From Chara braunii (lineage: Eukaryota; Streptophyta; Charophyceae; Charales; Characeae), in assembly GCA_003427395.1 (NCBI GenBank), contig BFEA01000709.1:48004-77479 (forward strand): DNA of 29,476 nucleotides, in the 5' to 3' direction. The position numbers and the translations under genes were made by a program. The notes below the pieces were generated by a model. That model was not told where the DNA came from, did not search any database, and saw only the letters and a list, made by a program, of their open reading frames with translations. Shown here piece by piece: positions 1-8,666 of this stretch (positions are counted from its first letter, which is position 1; every line of letters begins with the position of its first letter).

Positions 1-36
<36 letters not shown>

Positions 37-95
37 GGAACTGTGCTCCATCTAACGGTGGGGAGCAGCACCTGCTGGAAAACGCTTCCTGCGTC
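1..95 (-). repeat. 3' end of a minus-strand retroposon (poly-T plus shared tail sequence)
   Basis: The window opens with 35 T, read as the poly(A) tail of a minus-strand retroposon. The next ~55 bases (around 45-95) resemble bases 15616-15672, which also lie next to a poly-T tract: both contain GCTCCATCT, a GGTGGGGA block, a GCAC-CTGG/CCGG block and GCGTCCCA. They are two diverged copies of one 3' tail, from a LINE or SINE. Most of this copy lies outside the window or has decayed. Confidence 0.5.
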
Positions 96-147
96 CCAGA
101 ACATTGTATCCATTGAGGAACATCTGAAAGCAAGATATGATATTTGG

Positions 148-357
148 CTGCCAGCATTGACTACCCCAGTGGACCTGGGGGATTAACTGCGCAGCTTTCT
201 TTTTCCTTTCTTAGAAGTTTCTGCCTCTTCAATCTCCGAGGAGACGCCCAATCCATCATTCATTGCATTAGATGTTTCCTTCTTACCTGGATAGTCTGAG
301 AGTACCTCACATCTGCCAGCATTGATTGCCCTCGAAACCAGGGGATTGACTGCGCAG
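148..357. repeat. Diverged direct repeat, 2 x ~45 bp
   Basis: Bases 148-194 and 313-357 are two copies of one segment: CTGCCAGCATTGA, a variable C-rich middle, then GGGGATT(A/G)ACTGCGCAG. They are 165 bases apart. No gene is seen between them. Confidence 0.6.
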
Positions 358-421
358 ATGGTAAAGGAAAGAGGATGATATTGAGAATGACACGGAGAAT
401 GTGTGGCTAGTGTCCCACCCC

Positions 422-1393
422 TGTGACGAACTACCTTCTGTTCTGCACAACTTTCTGCGCGGTTGCATTTTGGGGGCTGGAGGGAAGGGCATGGTTCAAT
501 TACACAAGTACCCCCATTCTTTTCCTCTTTTCCTTGTTTTGAGAAAACTTGGTCCCATGGCGGTTGGTAGTTAGGATGCGCCTTAGCGAACGTGGAAGTA
601 ACGGTTGACGTGGCCTCTTTCTTTTTCTGTTGGGAACGGGGAAGGGAACTTTGGCGCGGTCATCGCGCGGGAAATGTCTTTTTGAATTTCAAAATGCTGA
701 AGAAAATATGGGAGTGATAAGAATTAGGACTTTAATTAGATTAGGATTTTAGTGTCGTCGTATTTTCTGTTTGATAACTGCACGGTGCTCCTAACTCGCG
801 CACACCCTGCCACGCTCAGTCCCGCACTCTACTCCCGTGGCGCCTTAATTAAAATCGCAACTGTAATCTCTTCTTGTTCCTCCCATTGTGAGTGTCGGTG
901 TAACTGTAATCTCCTCGCCCCTGGCTTCTCATTGCGCTGAGACACGCATCCCCCTCTCCTTTCATCTCGTTGCCCACAGCGGTGCATGACTGGATCGATG
1001 CGTGGAGAGTGGCTACATCCCCCACGCCGCGGCTCGGCATGCCTACCGTAGGCACTTCCTCATCTCGTCTCTCCTCTGCCTCAGCATAATCCCGATTATT
1101 TCGCGCTGATGCTATTAGCTATAAATGTTGCAAGCGTGACAAAATCTCTCTCTAATCAAATTTGGAAGGTTAGCGAGGTCGAGAGGATTGACTAACGGGT
1201 AGGAACCGACGAGGAGGTGAGCTCAGTGTTGGGCGATCTGACGGGCTGGTGGTTAGTGTGAGGGATTGCCGTGTGGCCACGATGGACTGTGGAACATCGG
1301 TGAATCCGGCGTGCATACTTGCGCTAAGCGGGGTGACAACTCTGAGTTGATGGTAGCCTTGGTAGGTGTGAGGCAACAGACTGTGATGCCCAA
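422..1393 (+). repeat. LTR-like sequence, plus orientation (left arm of a large inverted repeat)
   Basis: Read 5' to 3', this stretch aligns along nearly its whole length with the reverse complement of 3151-4207. Matching blocks in order: TGTGACGAACTA at the start; TTCTGCGCG; CGGTTG with a CT-rich tract; TTTTGGCGCG-like; GGATCGAT followed by GGAGAGTGGCT; TCCCCC(A/G)CGCCG; GCTATAAAT; GAGGTTAGCG; GTTGGGCGAT; GCTAAGCGGGGTGACAACTC. It starts with TG, and a TATA box lies ~700 bases in. Because the other copy sits directly 3' of a Ty3/gypsy pol, I read this as a solo or truncated LTR of the same family. The alternative is one arm of a foldback or Mutator-like element spanning 422-4207. Confidence 0.65.
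1120..1126 (+). promoter_or_regulatory. TATA box in the LTR-like copy
   Basis: TATAAAT lies ~698 bases from the TGTGACG start. The same motif lies at the equivalent place of the inverted copy (3446-3452, minus). Conservation in two diverged copies suggests a Pol II core promoter, with transcription starting a few tens of bases downstream. Confidence 0.55.
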
Positions 1394-3150
1394 CCTCACC
1401 CCCAGCGCGACTTCCTGATCGGAGTGGGATGGGGGCCCAGAAGTGCGAAAAAAAGGGGGTGTGCCAAGGATTTAAGGAAAGTGAGGTTGGAGTCCCAGGA
1501 CATAACTGAGATCTCCTGTGGCAAGTTTCGGGGGTAGAAGTGCAAGAGGGCAAGTGCGGGCCATGTGCGGCGTGTCGGGTTTTAGGAGCGAATAGACCGC
1601 CTCTTAAACTCAGTGTAAAGAAAGGGAAGCTGCAGATGTCGTGCGGCATAGGGCAGATGGCGTGCACAGGGCATCCCAAGGATAAGAGTCCCGGTGTATT
1701 CACGTTGTAACAGATCTAGATACTCTTGCATTCTCGAACAAAGTCCCTGGCGGCATTGTCCTTGTCATCGATCTCAAGCATGTTTCGTTATGCCTTAGGC
1801 CCGAGAGAGGGGAATTACCATCTCCTCTGGTTTCGCCTTTGCGGTCGGTCACGGACCTGATGGACAGAGTGCACGCTATGGGTATCGCGCTATCTGATCA
1901 ACTGCTGTCGTCGATCGCTACAAACTTCGGAATCAGACGATGAGAGTCTCAGTTGGAGGTTGCGTGCCCGCCGTTCAGACTCCATTCGGGTTCGACGAAC
2001 GAACCTTGAGGCTCGGTACTTGCTGTCTCGCTGGCACTCAGAACAGGGGGTTCGAGGCCAATAGGGAGCAATAGCGTGCCACGGAATGACGGTGAGGTAA
2101 TGGAAGGGCAGCACCACTCGGTACAGTGGGCAGTGAGTTATTCGGACGACGACCCTAGGTTCGGAGAAGTCGTGGCTCGTGCGTGACTCGGGGAATTGGG
2201 CTGTGTAACAAACAATGTCTGATGCCCTTCCTATATCCCAGTCTCACACGCGTTCATCTCCTTGTTGGTAAGGGAATCTCGGAGGCCGGGGCGGGGCTGA
2301 GTGAGGAAGTACGCGTTCTTTCGTTCCCAATATTTCCGATATTCAGTGTCCCGCAAGCTTTCTCTGTCCGTAATGCGAAACATCCTGTCAATCCGGCAAA
2401 AACGCCGCCATGGCCCGCGCACAGATCTTGCAGGCACGCGTGTACGCGTCGTCCCCTTTCGGTCGGGCTTATACGTGCATGCACAGGATCTGTTCACGGC
2501 TAAGTGAGGGGCTGGTTACGGGTGAGCAGGAGTGGGCGCAAGCGATGGTCGATCAGAAGATGCGATCTAAGTTAGCTTAATTCAAATTTCGTCACTTTCT
2601 AGTGCCCATCATCGCTGCCCTCCCCCTTCCTATGTCGTGCGCGACCCCTCATTCTCTCCCGAATACTAGGGCGAATAGTCAATCCCGAACAACCAATCAC
2701 GAGTCCGTACAATCGCAACTTCTGCGTACACCTATCTGTTCTACCATTATGCATTCATCAAAACACGAAATTCCCCTCAGACTCATTCATGTTTAGCGAC
2801 GGCGAGGTAATCGACAAAAGTCCGTATCTTAGATCTTAAGGAAAAACGACATGCATTCAAACAGAAACCACCGATCTTGCAAGAAGTTGAGAAGTGCAAT
2901 CATGCTGCAAACAGAGAGTGAGAAAGTACGAGCATTCATCGGACTGTCAACCATGCAAGCTTGGTAGAGTGGGAAACAAATGATGATGCGCACCAAAATG
3001 CAAAAATAATTCGCAAAGAAAAATCTGAAGTTGCCGCAACAAAATTGGCCAGGGTGGAAATCCAAAATTTATTCAGGAAGGTTGGACGAAGAAGAAACAA
3101 AAAGAAAAGACACCATCCCGATCGTCTCCTCTCTCTCTCTCTCTCTCTTC
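1394..3150. other. Unassigned sequence between the inverted LTR-like arms
   Basis: No convincing gene. Open frames of up to ~105 codons occur on both strands (for example 2183-2503 plus and 2231-2497 minus), but they overlap one another and show no family motif. The stretch is not part of the inverted repeat: the arms stop matching near 1393 and 3151. It could be host DNA or the decayed inside of an element. Confidence 0.5.
3129..3148. repeat. (CT)n microsatellite
   Basis: An uninterrupted CT dinucleotide run of ~20 bases, directly beside the inner end of the right LTR-like arm. Confidence 0.85.
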
Positions 3151-4207
3151 CCGTTGTGGGCAGTCCGTCACCTCGCATCAACACCCACGATACCGGCAGT
3201 TCGTCGCCCCGTATGGGCCGAATCTACACCGAGTTGTCACCCCGCTTAGCTCAAGCATGCAAGCCAGGTTCGCCCATGCGCCACAGTCCGTCGCGGCCCC
3301 GCACGTCAACCCCGCACACCCGACACCAGCTCGTCGGATCGCCCAACTCTCATACTCACTCACCTTCCAACTTGCTCGTTAGACGACCCTCACTGATCGC
3401 GCTAACCTCGAAATTCTTCGAGAGTCAACTAATCGCGCTTGCGAAATTTATAGCATGCACGCTTGCGGGAGGGATATGGGATTAGCACCAAGTGATGAGA
3501 AAGAGAAAAGAGGGAGTGTCTACGTCTGCATGTCCGGGCCTCGGCGCGGGGGACGAAGCCACTCTCCTCGTATCGATCCAGGCATGCAAACGTGGGGACC
3601 ACTTAGAACAGAGGAACAGAGTGTGCATGCGAAGACGAGGCGGGAAAGAAGGAAACACAAAGGCCATCAAGAACAGGAAGATTACAGTTGCGATCGAGCC
3701 CGCCAAAAACTACAGTTACACACAGGATTAAGGCGCGGATGGAAATCAGAGCCCAAACCCTGTCGAGGCATAGTGCGTGCTAGCAAGAAGCGTCGTGTAG
3801 CCAAATTGCAAAGTGCCTAAATTCCTAGTCTAAATCCTTATTGCAAAGAAAATTTTGAAAAAAAAACAATTCCGAGAGTCTGCGGGGTCTCGATATTAGT
3901 TCGAATAAAAACGAAAATTATCGCGAGCTAATCGCGCCAAAATTCCTAGTGCTCACAGCAGAACAAGAAAGAAGCTATGACAACCGTTATTTCTCGCGGT
4001 CGCTAGGGCGCGGTCACTCAATCGTCGGCGCGGGGCTTTCCCAGCACCGGCCCAACGAATTCCAATAAAAACGAAAAAGAAGCGAGGGCATCCATGCAAC
4101 TTGCCCAACCGGTCCTTGCTTACGCCCGTCACCTATCAACGCCCTCCCGTTTTCCCACAGCAGCCTCGCGCAGGAAGTCGCGCGGTTACAGAAGATAGTT
4201 CGTCACA
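3151..4207 (-). repeat. LTR-like sequence, minus orientation; probable 3' LTR of the gypsy element
   Basis: The reverse complement starts TGTGACGAACTATC at 4207 and aligns with 422-1393 to about 3151. It lies just 3' (on the minus strand) of the Ty3/gypsy pol and its two extra ORFs, where a 3' LTR belongs. It has a TATAAAT box ~755 bases in, so U3 would be ~750 bases and R-U5 ~300 bases. The inner boundary and the terminal CA were not fixed, no matching 5' LTR is in the window, and no target duplication was found. Confidence 0.65.
3446..3452 (-). promoter_or_regulatory. TATA box in the minus-strand LTR-like copy
   Basis: TATAAAT on the minus strand, at the place that aligns with 1120-1126. 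Followed by CGCAAGCG, compared with GCAAGCG after the other copy's box. Confidence 0.55.
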
Positions 4208-4215
4208 TATGTGAC
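4200..4215. other. Perfect 16-bp palindrome across the LTR-like boundary
   Basis: CGTCACATATGTGACG is its own reverse complement. Its right half, read on the minus strand, is the LTR-like start TGTGACG; its left half is that start inverted. This is the pattern expected where a TGTGACG...CGTCACA terminus abuts another terminus, or it may simply be the end of a primer-tract region. Confidence 0.7.
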
Positions 4216-4394
4216 GCCCAGGGGGTTCCAATTTTGTGCAAGCTCCCACTTGCTCTCTCATCAGACGTCGATCCATGATCGGATGGTCGACGCAGAGCTT
4301 ACACGTGCCACGCTGTAGGATCCGAGTGTGGAAGTCGTTCAATCGTGACAATCATGTGCTCAATCAAGAATGGTGTCGGGGAAGAGTAGTCTGA

Positions 4395-5003
4395 TTACGG
4401 GTGGGGGAGGGGACGGATGTACCTGGGGAAGGGGAGGCATGAAGTTATAGATCTCCCTATCGTCAGAAGGGAGCGGGATGTAGTAGATGGAGCGATGGAT
4501 ATGAGGAAAGCGAGGGTGCCTTCGTTGGTGGGGGAGGGAAGCAAGGTAGTCGGGGTAAAGGGTGACGATGGTGCGACGAATGGTTGTGCGAAAATTGTCG
4601 TAATCCTCGCACGCGGGATTGTGTCAGAGATGATGCAATAAACCTCCAAATGATTGAATTCCTGCCAATCGACGCTAAAGAGTAGGATATGGAGGGGAAA
4701 GGAACTGACGAGCGAACGGGTAGTAGTGTGAGGGAAGATAGTGATCAGGAGGTGGGTGGCATAACAATGATAGAAGAGGGGAAGAGGGAATGGATGCCGG
4801 CTGTTGGGGAATGAGAGTCGGCCTACAAGCTGCTGGATGGTGAGGAAGTCATGGGGCCGACAAGATAACGACCGGGGACGAAGCCCGATCGCCCGCATTT
4901 CGACGTAAACGAAGGGCGGCACAGAAGGGTGAGGAGGATTGAGAGGGGGATCCACTTCTTCGGTGGTGGCGGCTTGTTGAGGGTCCAGCTCTGGCGGCTC
5001 CAT
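4395..5003 (-). CDS. Open frame of 202 codons downstream of the gypsy ORFs, doubtful
   Basis: This frame stays open for 202 codons on the minus strand. Its first ~50 codons overlap the end of the acidic ORF (4849-5949) in another frame. The product is rich in Pro, Ser, Thr and Leu, because the DNA strand is pyrimidine-rich (repeated TCC, CCT, CTC). No domain, signal peptide or membrane segment is evident. It may be a chance opening in skewed 3' untranslated DNA of the gypsy element, or the remnant of a fourth ORF. I lean to noncoding. Confidence 0.25.
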   Translation of the reverse strand: MEPPELDPQQAATTEEVDPPLNPPHPSVPPFVYVEMRAIGLRPRSLSCRPHDFLTIQQLVGRLSFPNSRHPFPLPLFYHCYATHLLITIFPHTTTRSLVSSFPLHILLFSVDWQEFNHLEVYCIISDTIPRARITTIFAQPFVAPSSPFTPTTLLPSPTNEGTLAFLISIAPSTTSRSLLTIGRSITSCLPFPRYIRPLPHP

Positions 5004-5949
5004 CTCTCTTGTGTTCTTCCTGCAGAGGCTCCGGATTGAGTGCAGGATTTCCCTGCAGCAGTTGCGGTGGCGGTCCTAAGTCCTCGACCGGAGGTTTGCC
5101 TTCCGCCTTTTCCCGCCGCTTCTGGTCCTCAGCTTCCTGCTCCTCCCCCGTCAGCTCGGTTGCTTCACTTGAATCAGTCGACGTGGCTTCTTCCTCCGAG
5201 TCGTCCTCCTGTTCCTCATTGTCCTCCCCTGATCCAACCTCTCCCAACACCTCGTCGTCGGACTCTCGGTAGTCAGGATCGTCGTTCTGCTCCTCCTCTT
5301 CCGCCGACTCTTCGGATTCTTCTTCCTCCTCTTCCTCTACCTCCTCACTCGTCTGTCCTTCAGGAGAGCGTCGGAAGAGCGGGTCCCATGTGGACAGATC
5401 GGTGACGTCAACTGTCAAAAACATGCCCCTCGACGGTAAATAGTAGCTCCCCTCGTCTAGCTCCGTACACGTGGACCACAGGAGGCGCAGCTCCAAGGAG
5501 CGGGTAAGCGTCTCCATTCCTGGCCTTTCGTCGTAGCGTGACAGGATCTCTAGCGGCAGATCGTCCAACACTTGGAACAGGAATACCAGCAACTCGTTTG
5601 TGAGGGCGCTCACATTGTCGTCGCGCACTTCCCCAAATATAATTCTCAGAAAATCTCCCTCCATACCTATTCTCCACGCTTGAGCGAGCAGCAGCTCTAC
5701 CTCATCATCTGGAACCTCGCTCTCCACAGCCCGATCTGCCGGCTCGGGCCAATGGAACGCGACGTCGAGAAGGCAGAAGCTGAGCGCCACGTAAGCTTGC
5801 CACTGCCACCACCGGCCCCACGACAACGCGCTCAGGATCGGCACGTCCACGTGCTTGACCGTGAAGGATAAACATGTGTCCTCGACAGACTGCCAGAACA
5901 CGGGGACATCCGAAGGGAGGGTGAAGGTGGAGAGGCGATGACGATTCAT
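4849..5949 (-). CDS. Gypsy-associated ORF Y: 366-aa protein with a long acidic tract
   Basis: An intact 366-codon frame. Residues 1-190 are globular, with many Trp and Leu (for example FHWPEP, LPLEILSRYDERPG, LRLLWSTCTEL, STWDPLFR). Residues ~195-270 are almost all Glu, Asp and Ser. The last ~95 residues are Pro, Arg and Ser-rich and probably disordered. There is no zinc knuckle, protease motif or clear membrane segment, so neither Gag nor a normal Env is supported. The start ATG (5949-5947) overlaps the TGA of the preceding frame as ATGA, which sets this start. It is the third frame after integrase in the same orientation and is less decayed than pol. Function unknown; a nucleic-acid or histone chaperone-like role for the acidic tract would be speculation. 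Confidence 0.65.
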   Translation of the reverse strand: MNRHRLSTFTLPSDVPVFWQSVEDTCLSFTVKHVDVPILSALSWGRWWQWQAYVALSFCLLDVAFHWPEPADRAVESEVPDDEVELLLAQAWRIGMEGDFLRIIFGEVRDDNVSALTNELLVFLFQVLDDLPLEILSRYDERPGMETLTRSLELRLLWSTCTELDEGSYYLPSRGMFLTVDVTDLSTWDPLFRRSPEGQTSEEVEEEEEEESEESAEEEEQNDDPDYRESDDEVLGEVGSGEDNEEQEDDSEEEATSTDSSEATELTGEEQEAEDQKRREKAEGKPPVEDLGPPPQLLQGNPALNPEPLQEEHKRDGAARAGPSTSRHHRRSGSPSQSSSPFCAALRLRRNAGDRASSPVVILSAP

Positions 5950-6422
5950 CGAGCCTGGGCGAAAGGAAGGAGCTCAGGAAGGTCGACCTCCGGTGCAGTG
6001 AGAGACACCCGAAGTTGAAGGTCGATATTGTTGGTCGTTACGACCCGATCGCGAGGTCGAGCCAACAATCGCACCCACGCCCTCGTGATATCCATCGCCC
6101 AGGCTCTCACCTATCGAAAGATCTCGGTATGGAGCATCGGATGTAGAGAAGTAAGGTCGCCGATGAAGACGATGATGACCGACACGTGGCTCTATCCCGA
6201 GGGAGACAGTCGCAAAAAGGCCAACGCTTCAGCCAACACACGTGTCTCTCCAGCTGGCGTGAATCGAATGGTCGCCTCGTGAATGGCCGCCGTGCTGAAG
6301 AAGGCAGCGAACCGGAGTATATCTGGATTCACTCGGGGTCGCCACACTTGCCGGATCGATAATGTGCAACCACTGGGTTGCATCAAATGCTCACTGATGA
6401 CTGGCTCGTTCAAAAAGCTCAT
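5946..6422 (-). pseudogene. Gypsy-associated ORF X, 158 codons with two nonsense codons
   Basis: The frame begins with ATG at 6422-6420, overlapping the pol TGA (6421-6419) as ATGA, and ends with TGA at 5948-5946, overlapping the ATG of the acidic ORF, again as ATGA. Two in-frame stops interrupt it: TAG at 6194-6192 and TAG at 6113-6111. The product starts MSFLNEPVISEH and is a mixed alpha/beta-looking sequence rich in Arg, Leu and Val, with no family I recognise. The tight overlaps on both sides argue that it was a real translated frame of the element and not a chance opening. It is now broken in this copy. Confidence 0.55.
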
Positions 6423-6910
6423 GGCGATGGCGAGGGGGACGAAGGCTCACAAGTAGAGGAATCAAGATAATCGAGGTGGTCGTCTTCCTCCTCGGGTTCG
6501 AGGGACGCCGTAGACGATGGAGAAGAAGGGGAGGAAGGAAGACGACGAAGGTAGGACACGTGGTGAATGATCGGACGAGCTGATCGGTTTCCAGACACCT
6601 CCGGCGCAAGCCGCACCGTGTTCACCCCGCTCGGACCAAGCTCGACTACACGAAATCGCTCGAAGAATCGTGGCGCTGGCTTACCTTGACGAACACATTT
6701 CCTCACCTGCACTATGTCCCCTAATTTGTACTGGGTCGGGGACCCGCGTTCCCGTTCTGGGCCTCATAGCTTCGGACCTCTCGGCCATGGGCCATTTCCG
6801 TCATAAGCTGTCTCGTTCGGGCCAACCGGGGGAGGGCCCTTTCCATCAAATCCAAATGACGTTGGCCTTTGTCCTTAATCGTCGCTCTAGTGGCCCTTCG
6901 GGGAAGGGTC
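6419..6910 (-). pseudogene. Ty3/gypsy integrase C-terminal region
   Basis: Codons from about 6860 to 6745 encode a helical, Arg/Leu-rich stretch (LMERALPRLARTRQLM), like the segment that follows the catalytic core in plant gypsy integrases. After a frame change near 6740 come KLGDIVQVRK and then, from 6712, KPAPRFFERFRVVELGPSGV, a GPY/F-like module in which residues bind DNA. It ends with an HHVSYLRRLP stretch resembling the usual HPVFHVSLL(K/R), then a Ser/Pro/acidic tail. The stop TGA overlaps the next start as ATGA. Part of a dead pol polyprotein. Confidence 0.75.
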
Positions 6911-6969
6911 GGTTCATCATTTAGGCTCGGAAGGGTTACGCATGGTAGGTTATTAGTCTGTAACTAGAA

Positions 6970-7380
6970 CAGCGTCAGACGCGTGGATTCGTGGGGTGTC
7001 CCCCAATGAATTGCAAGGATATGACATTGTCCACGATATCTGGCCAGGGCCATGTGTCTCTGGCCGCGATATTGCGTCGCAATGCAGTCTTAATTACTGA
7101 GTTTGCATTTTATACGAGCCCGTTCGATTGCGACATATGGGGAGCAGTATCGCGAATGGAGACACCGTGTAGGACCAGGCTCCTCAAAACATCCCCTCTT
7201 AATTCCGCCCCATTGTCCGTTAAGATTTCTTTCGTATCCTGGTGCATGCCGAGGAAACGGTTGACGTATCACGCGATTTCCGCCGCCTGTCTCATCTTAC
7301 AAGGATACACCTCAATCCATTTTGAAAAATGATCGACAAAGACCAAAAGGATTGAATATTCGCAACTACTCGGTCTTAGG
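6970..7380 (-). pseudogene. Ty3/gypsy integrase catalytic core (rve), broken
   Basis: After the first Asp (in SMDTTDIV, read at the end of the previous frame) the frame shifts near 7365. The core continues as LLVFVDHFSKWIEVYP, then an in-frame TGA, then TKEILTDNGAELRG with the second catalytic Asp. The third catalytic residue should follow SQSNGLV, 34 residues after the second Asp. There the codon is TAA (7112-7110), one base from the expected GAA. The frame then runs on as NANSVIKTALRRN. This copy cannot make integrase: it has a frameshift, two stops, and loss of the active-site Glu. Confidence 0.85.
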
Positions 7381-8001
7381 GGGCACGACAATATCCGTTG
7401 TATCCATGCTAACCCTTTGAAACGGTCGTTGGACTTCAGTGGGCACTATCGACCTGGGCGGATGAATCGGCGCCTTGTCAGCGGCGCAAACCTGACAATT
7501 TCGGACGATGAATATTACATCGTCGCGAATGTTCGACCAATACCACTCGTTCTTATCGATTGCGGCTTCCGTGATTCTGACAACAAAATGGGCGGCGGTT
7601 TCCTCGTGTGCTGATTTAACCCAGTCATACCTCATGAACGGATGCGGGACAGACATCCAAATTCCGCTACCATTCGTTTTTCGTTTTTCTAACCGTCCTT
7701 CGTTCCATCGATAATCCCAAACCCGCTCATTGGCCCGCCTCCGATCCTCCTTTGTGAAGTCTCGGAGGGGGTTCCCAACCATTGTAGCTATTAGGACGAC
7801 ATCTGTCCAAACCTCAGCCCTCCTAAGCCGTCGAGTTTTTTGTAACCCTTCAGACGTGGCTTCGAGGAATCGAGCCTCCGTCGGAATCTTGTTAGTTCGA
7901 CATAAGGCCCTGATAAGGGACAAAACCAGGACTTCGTCGTACTCCGGTACTGAATACATGAGCCATGAGCTCGTGAGACACAACGATGATAGTCCACCCA
8001 T
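7366..8001 (-). pseudogene. Ty3/gypsy integrase N-terminal region with H2C2 zinc-binding domain
   Basis: A 211-codon open stretch. Early residues form the RNase H-integrase linker (RRRANERVWDYRWNEGRL). The integrase zinc-binding module follows: HEETAAHF, then YWSNIRDDV, then CQVC, i.e. an HH-CC arrangement typical of the family. It ends with FQRVSMDTTDIV, which contains the first catalytic Asp of the core. The stop at 7366 comes from a frameshift, since the core continues in another frame directly downstream. Between 8001 and 8207 the linker can be followed in other frames, so more indels lie there. Confidence 0.8.
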
Positions 8002-8207
8002 TCAACATATCCTTCCCCGCTTGGACGCATAGGAACCGAATAAACCCTCGAAATTGCTTCGCAAAAATAGCAAAATTTATCGGGCAGGGAGGGAAGATAT
8101 GAAGACGAAGGGGGAGAAAGAGGGCCTTCGGAATTACCTTCATGCCCCGATGTCATTGCAACCACCAATTACTTCTTAATAGGTCGAGGAAGGATGGTCA
8201 CCTGCCC

Positions 8208-8666
8208 CTACAAGGGCTCGCCGTTCGACTCTGGCTCTTTCCACGACATAATCTCGTCACCCTTGGCCACTTTGTTGGGTCGATGCAATCGTGTCAACCC
8301 GTCAGCGTTGCCATGCTTCTCTGTCTTCCGGTGGACGATATCGAAATCGTATTCTTGCAGTCGCAGAGTCCAACGCCCAATCATGCCCGTGCAGTTGGTA
8401 AGCTTGTTGAGAGCCAGCAAGGATTCATGGTCCGTGACAAGGAGGAATTTGTCCACATAGATTATACTCCCCTGCGGCGGAGCGGAAACCAATGCTGTTG
8501 TCATCTCCCTACCCTTTTCCACCTCCTTGCTTTCCTTAGGTGGAGGGGTGGGTGGTTGAAACATGTTCATTACCGCATTGAACATGCGGCGACTAGCTAC
8601 TGTCCATTTAGCACCCTGTGGGAGCCCTTCAATTAGCACTCGTTTCAAGGAGGGACTGACATTCAT
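8208..8666 (-). pseudogene. Chimeric open frame: LINE ORF1 C-terminal piece joined to gypsy RNase H
   Basis: A 152-codon open frame. Residues from about 66 on match the C-terminal half of a Ty3/gypsy RNase H: YVDKFLLVTDHESL (with the TDH motif), GRWTLRLQEYDFDIVHR and KHGNADGLTR. The first ~60 residues do not fit a gypsy RT/RNase H N-terminus. They continue, in the same frame across a TAA at 8690-8688, the LINE-B ORF1 tail read upstream. Reverse transcriptase and the front of RNase H are missing, so the junction (near 8465) is a truncation or insertion point. The pol relic continues at lower coordinates as integrase. Confidence 0.75.

Noticed and set aside
1170-1703. 177-codon minus-strand open frame
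   Set aside because: It overlaps the left LTR-like arm, is Pro/Ser/Thr-rich from base skew, and the aligned inverted copy does not keep it open.
2961-3485. 174-codon plus-strand open frame
   Set aside because: It crosses the (CT)n tract (Ser-Leu repeats) and runs antisense through the right LTR-like arm; no motif.
5009-5405. Ser/Pro-rich plus-strand frames
   Set aside because: Antisense of the acidic Glu/Asp codons of ORF Y.
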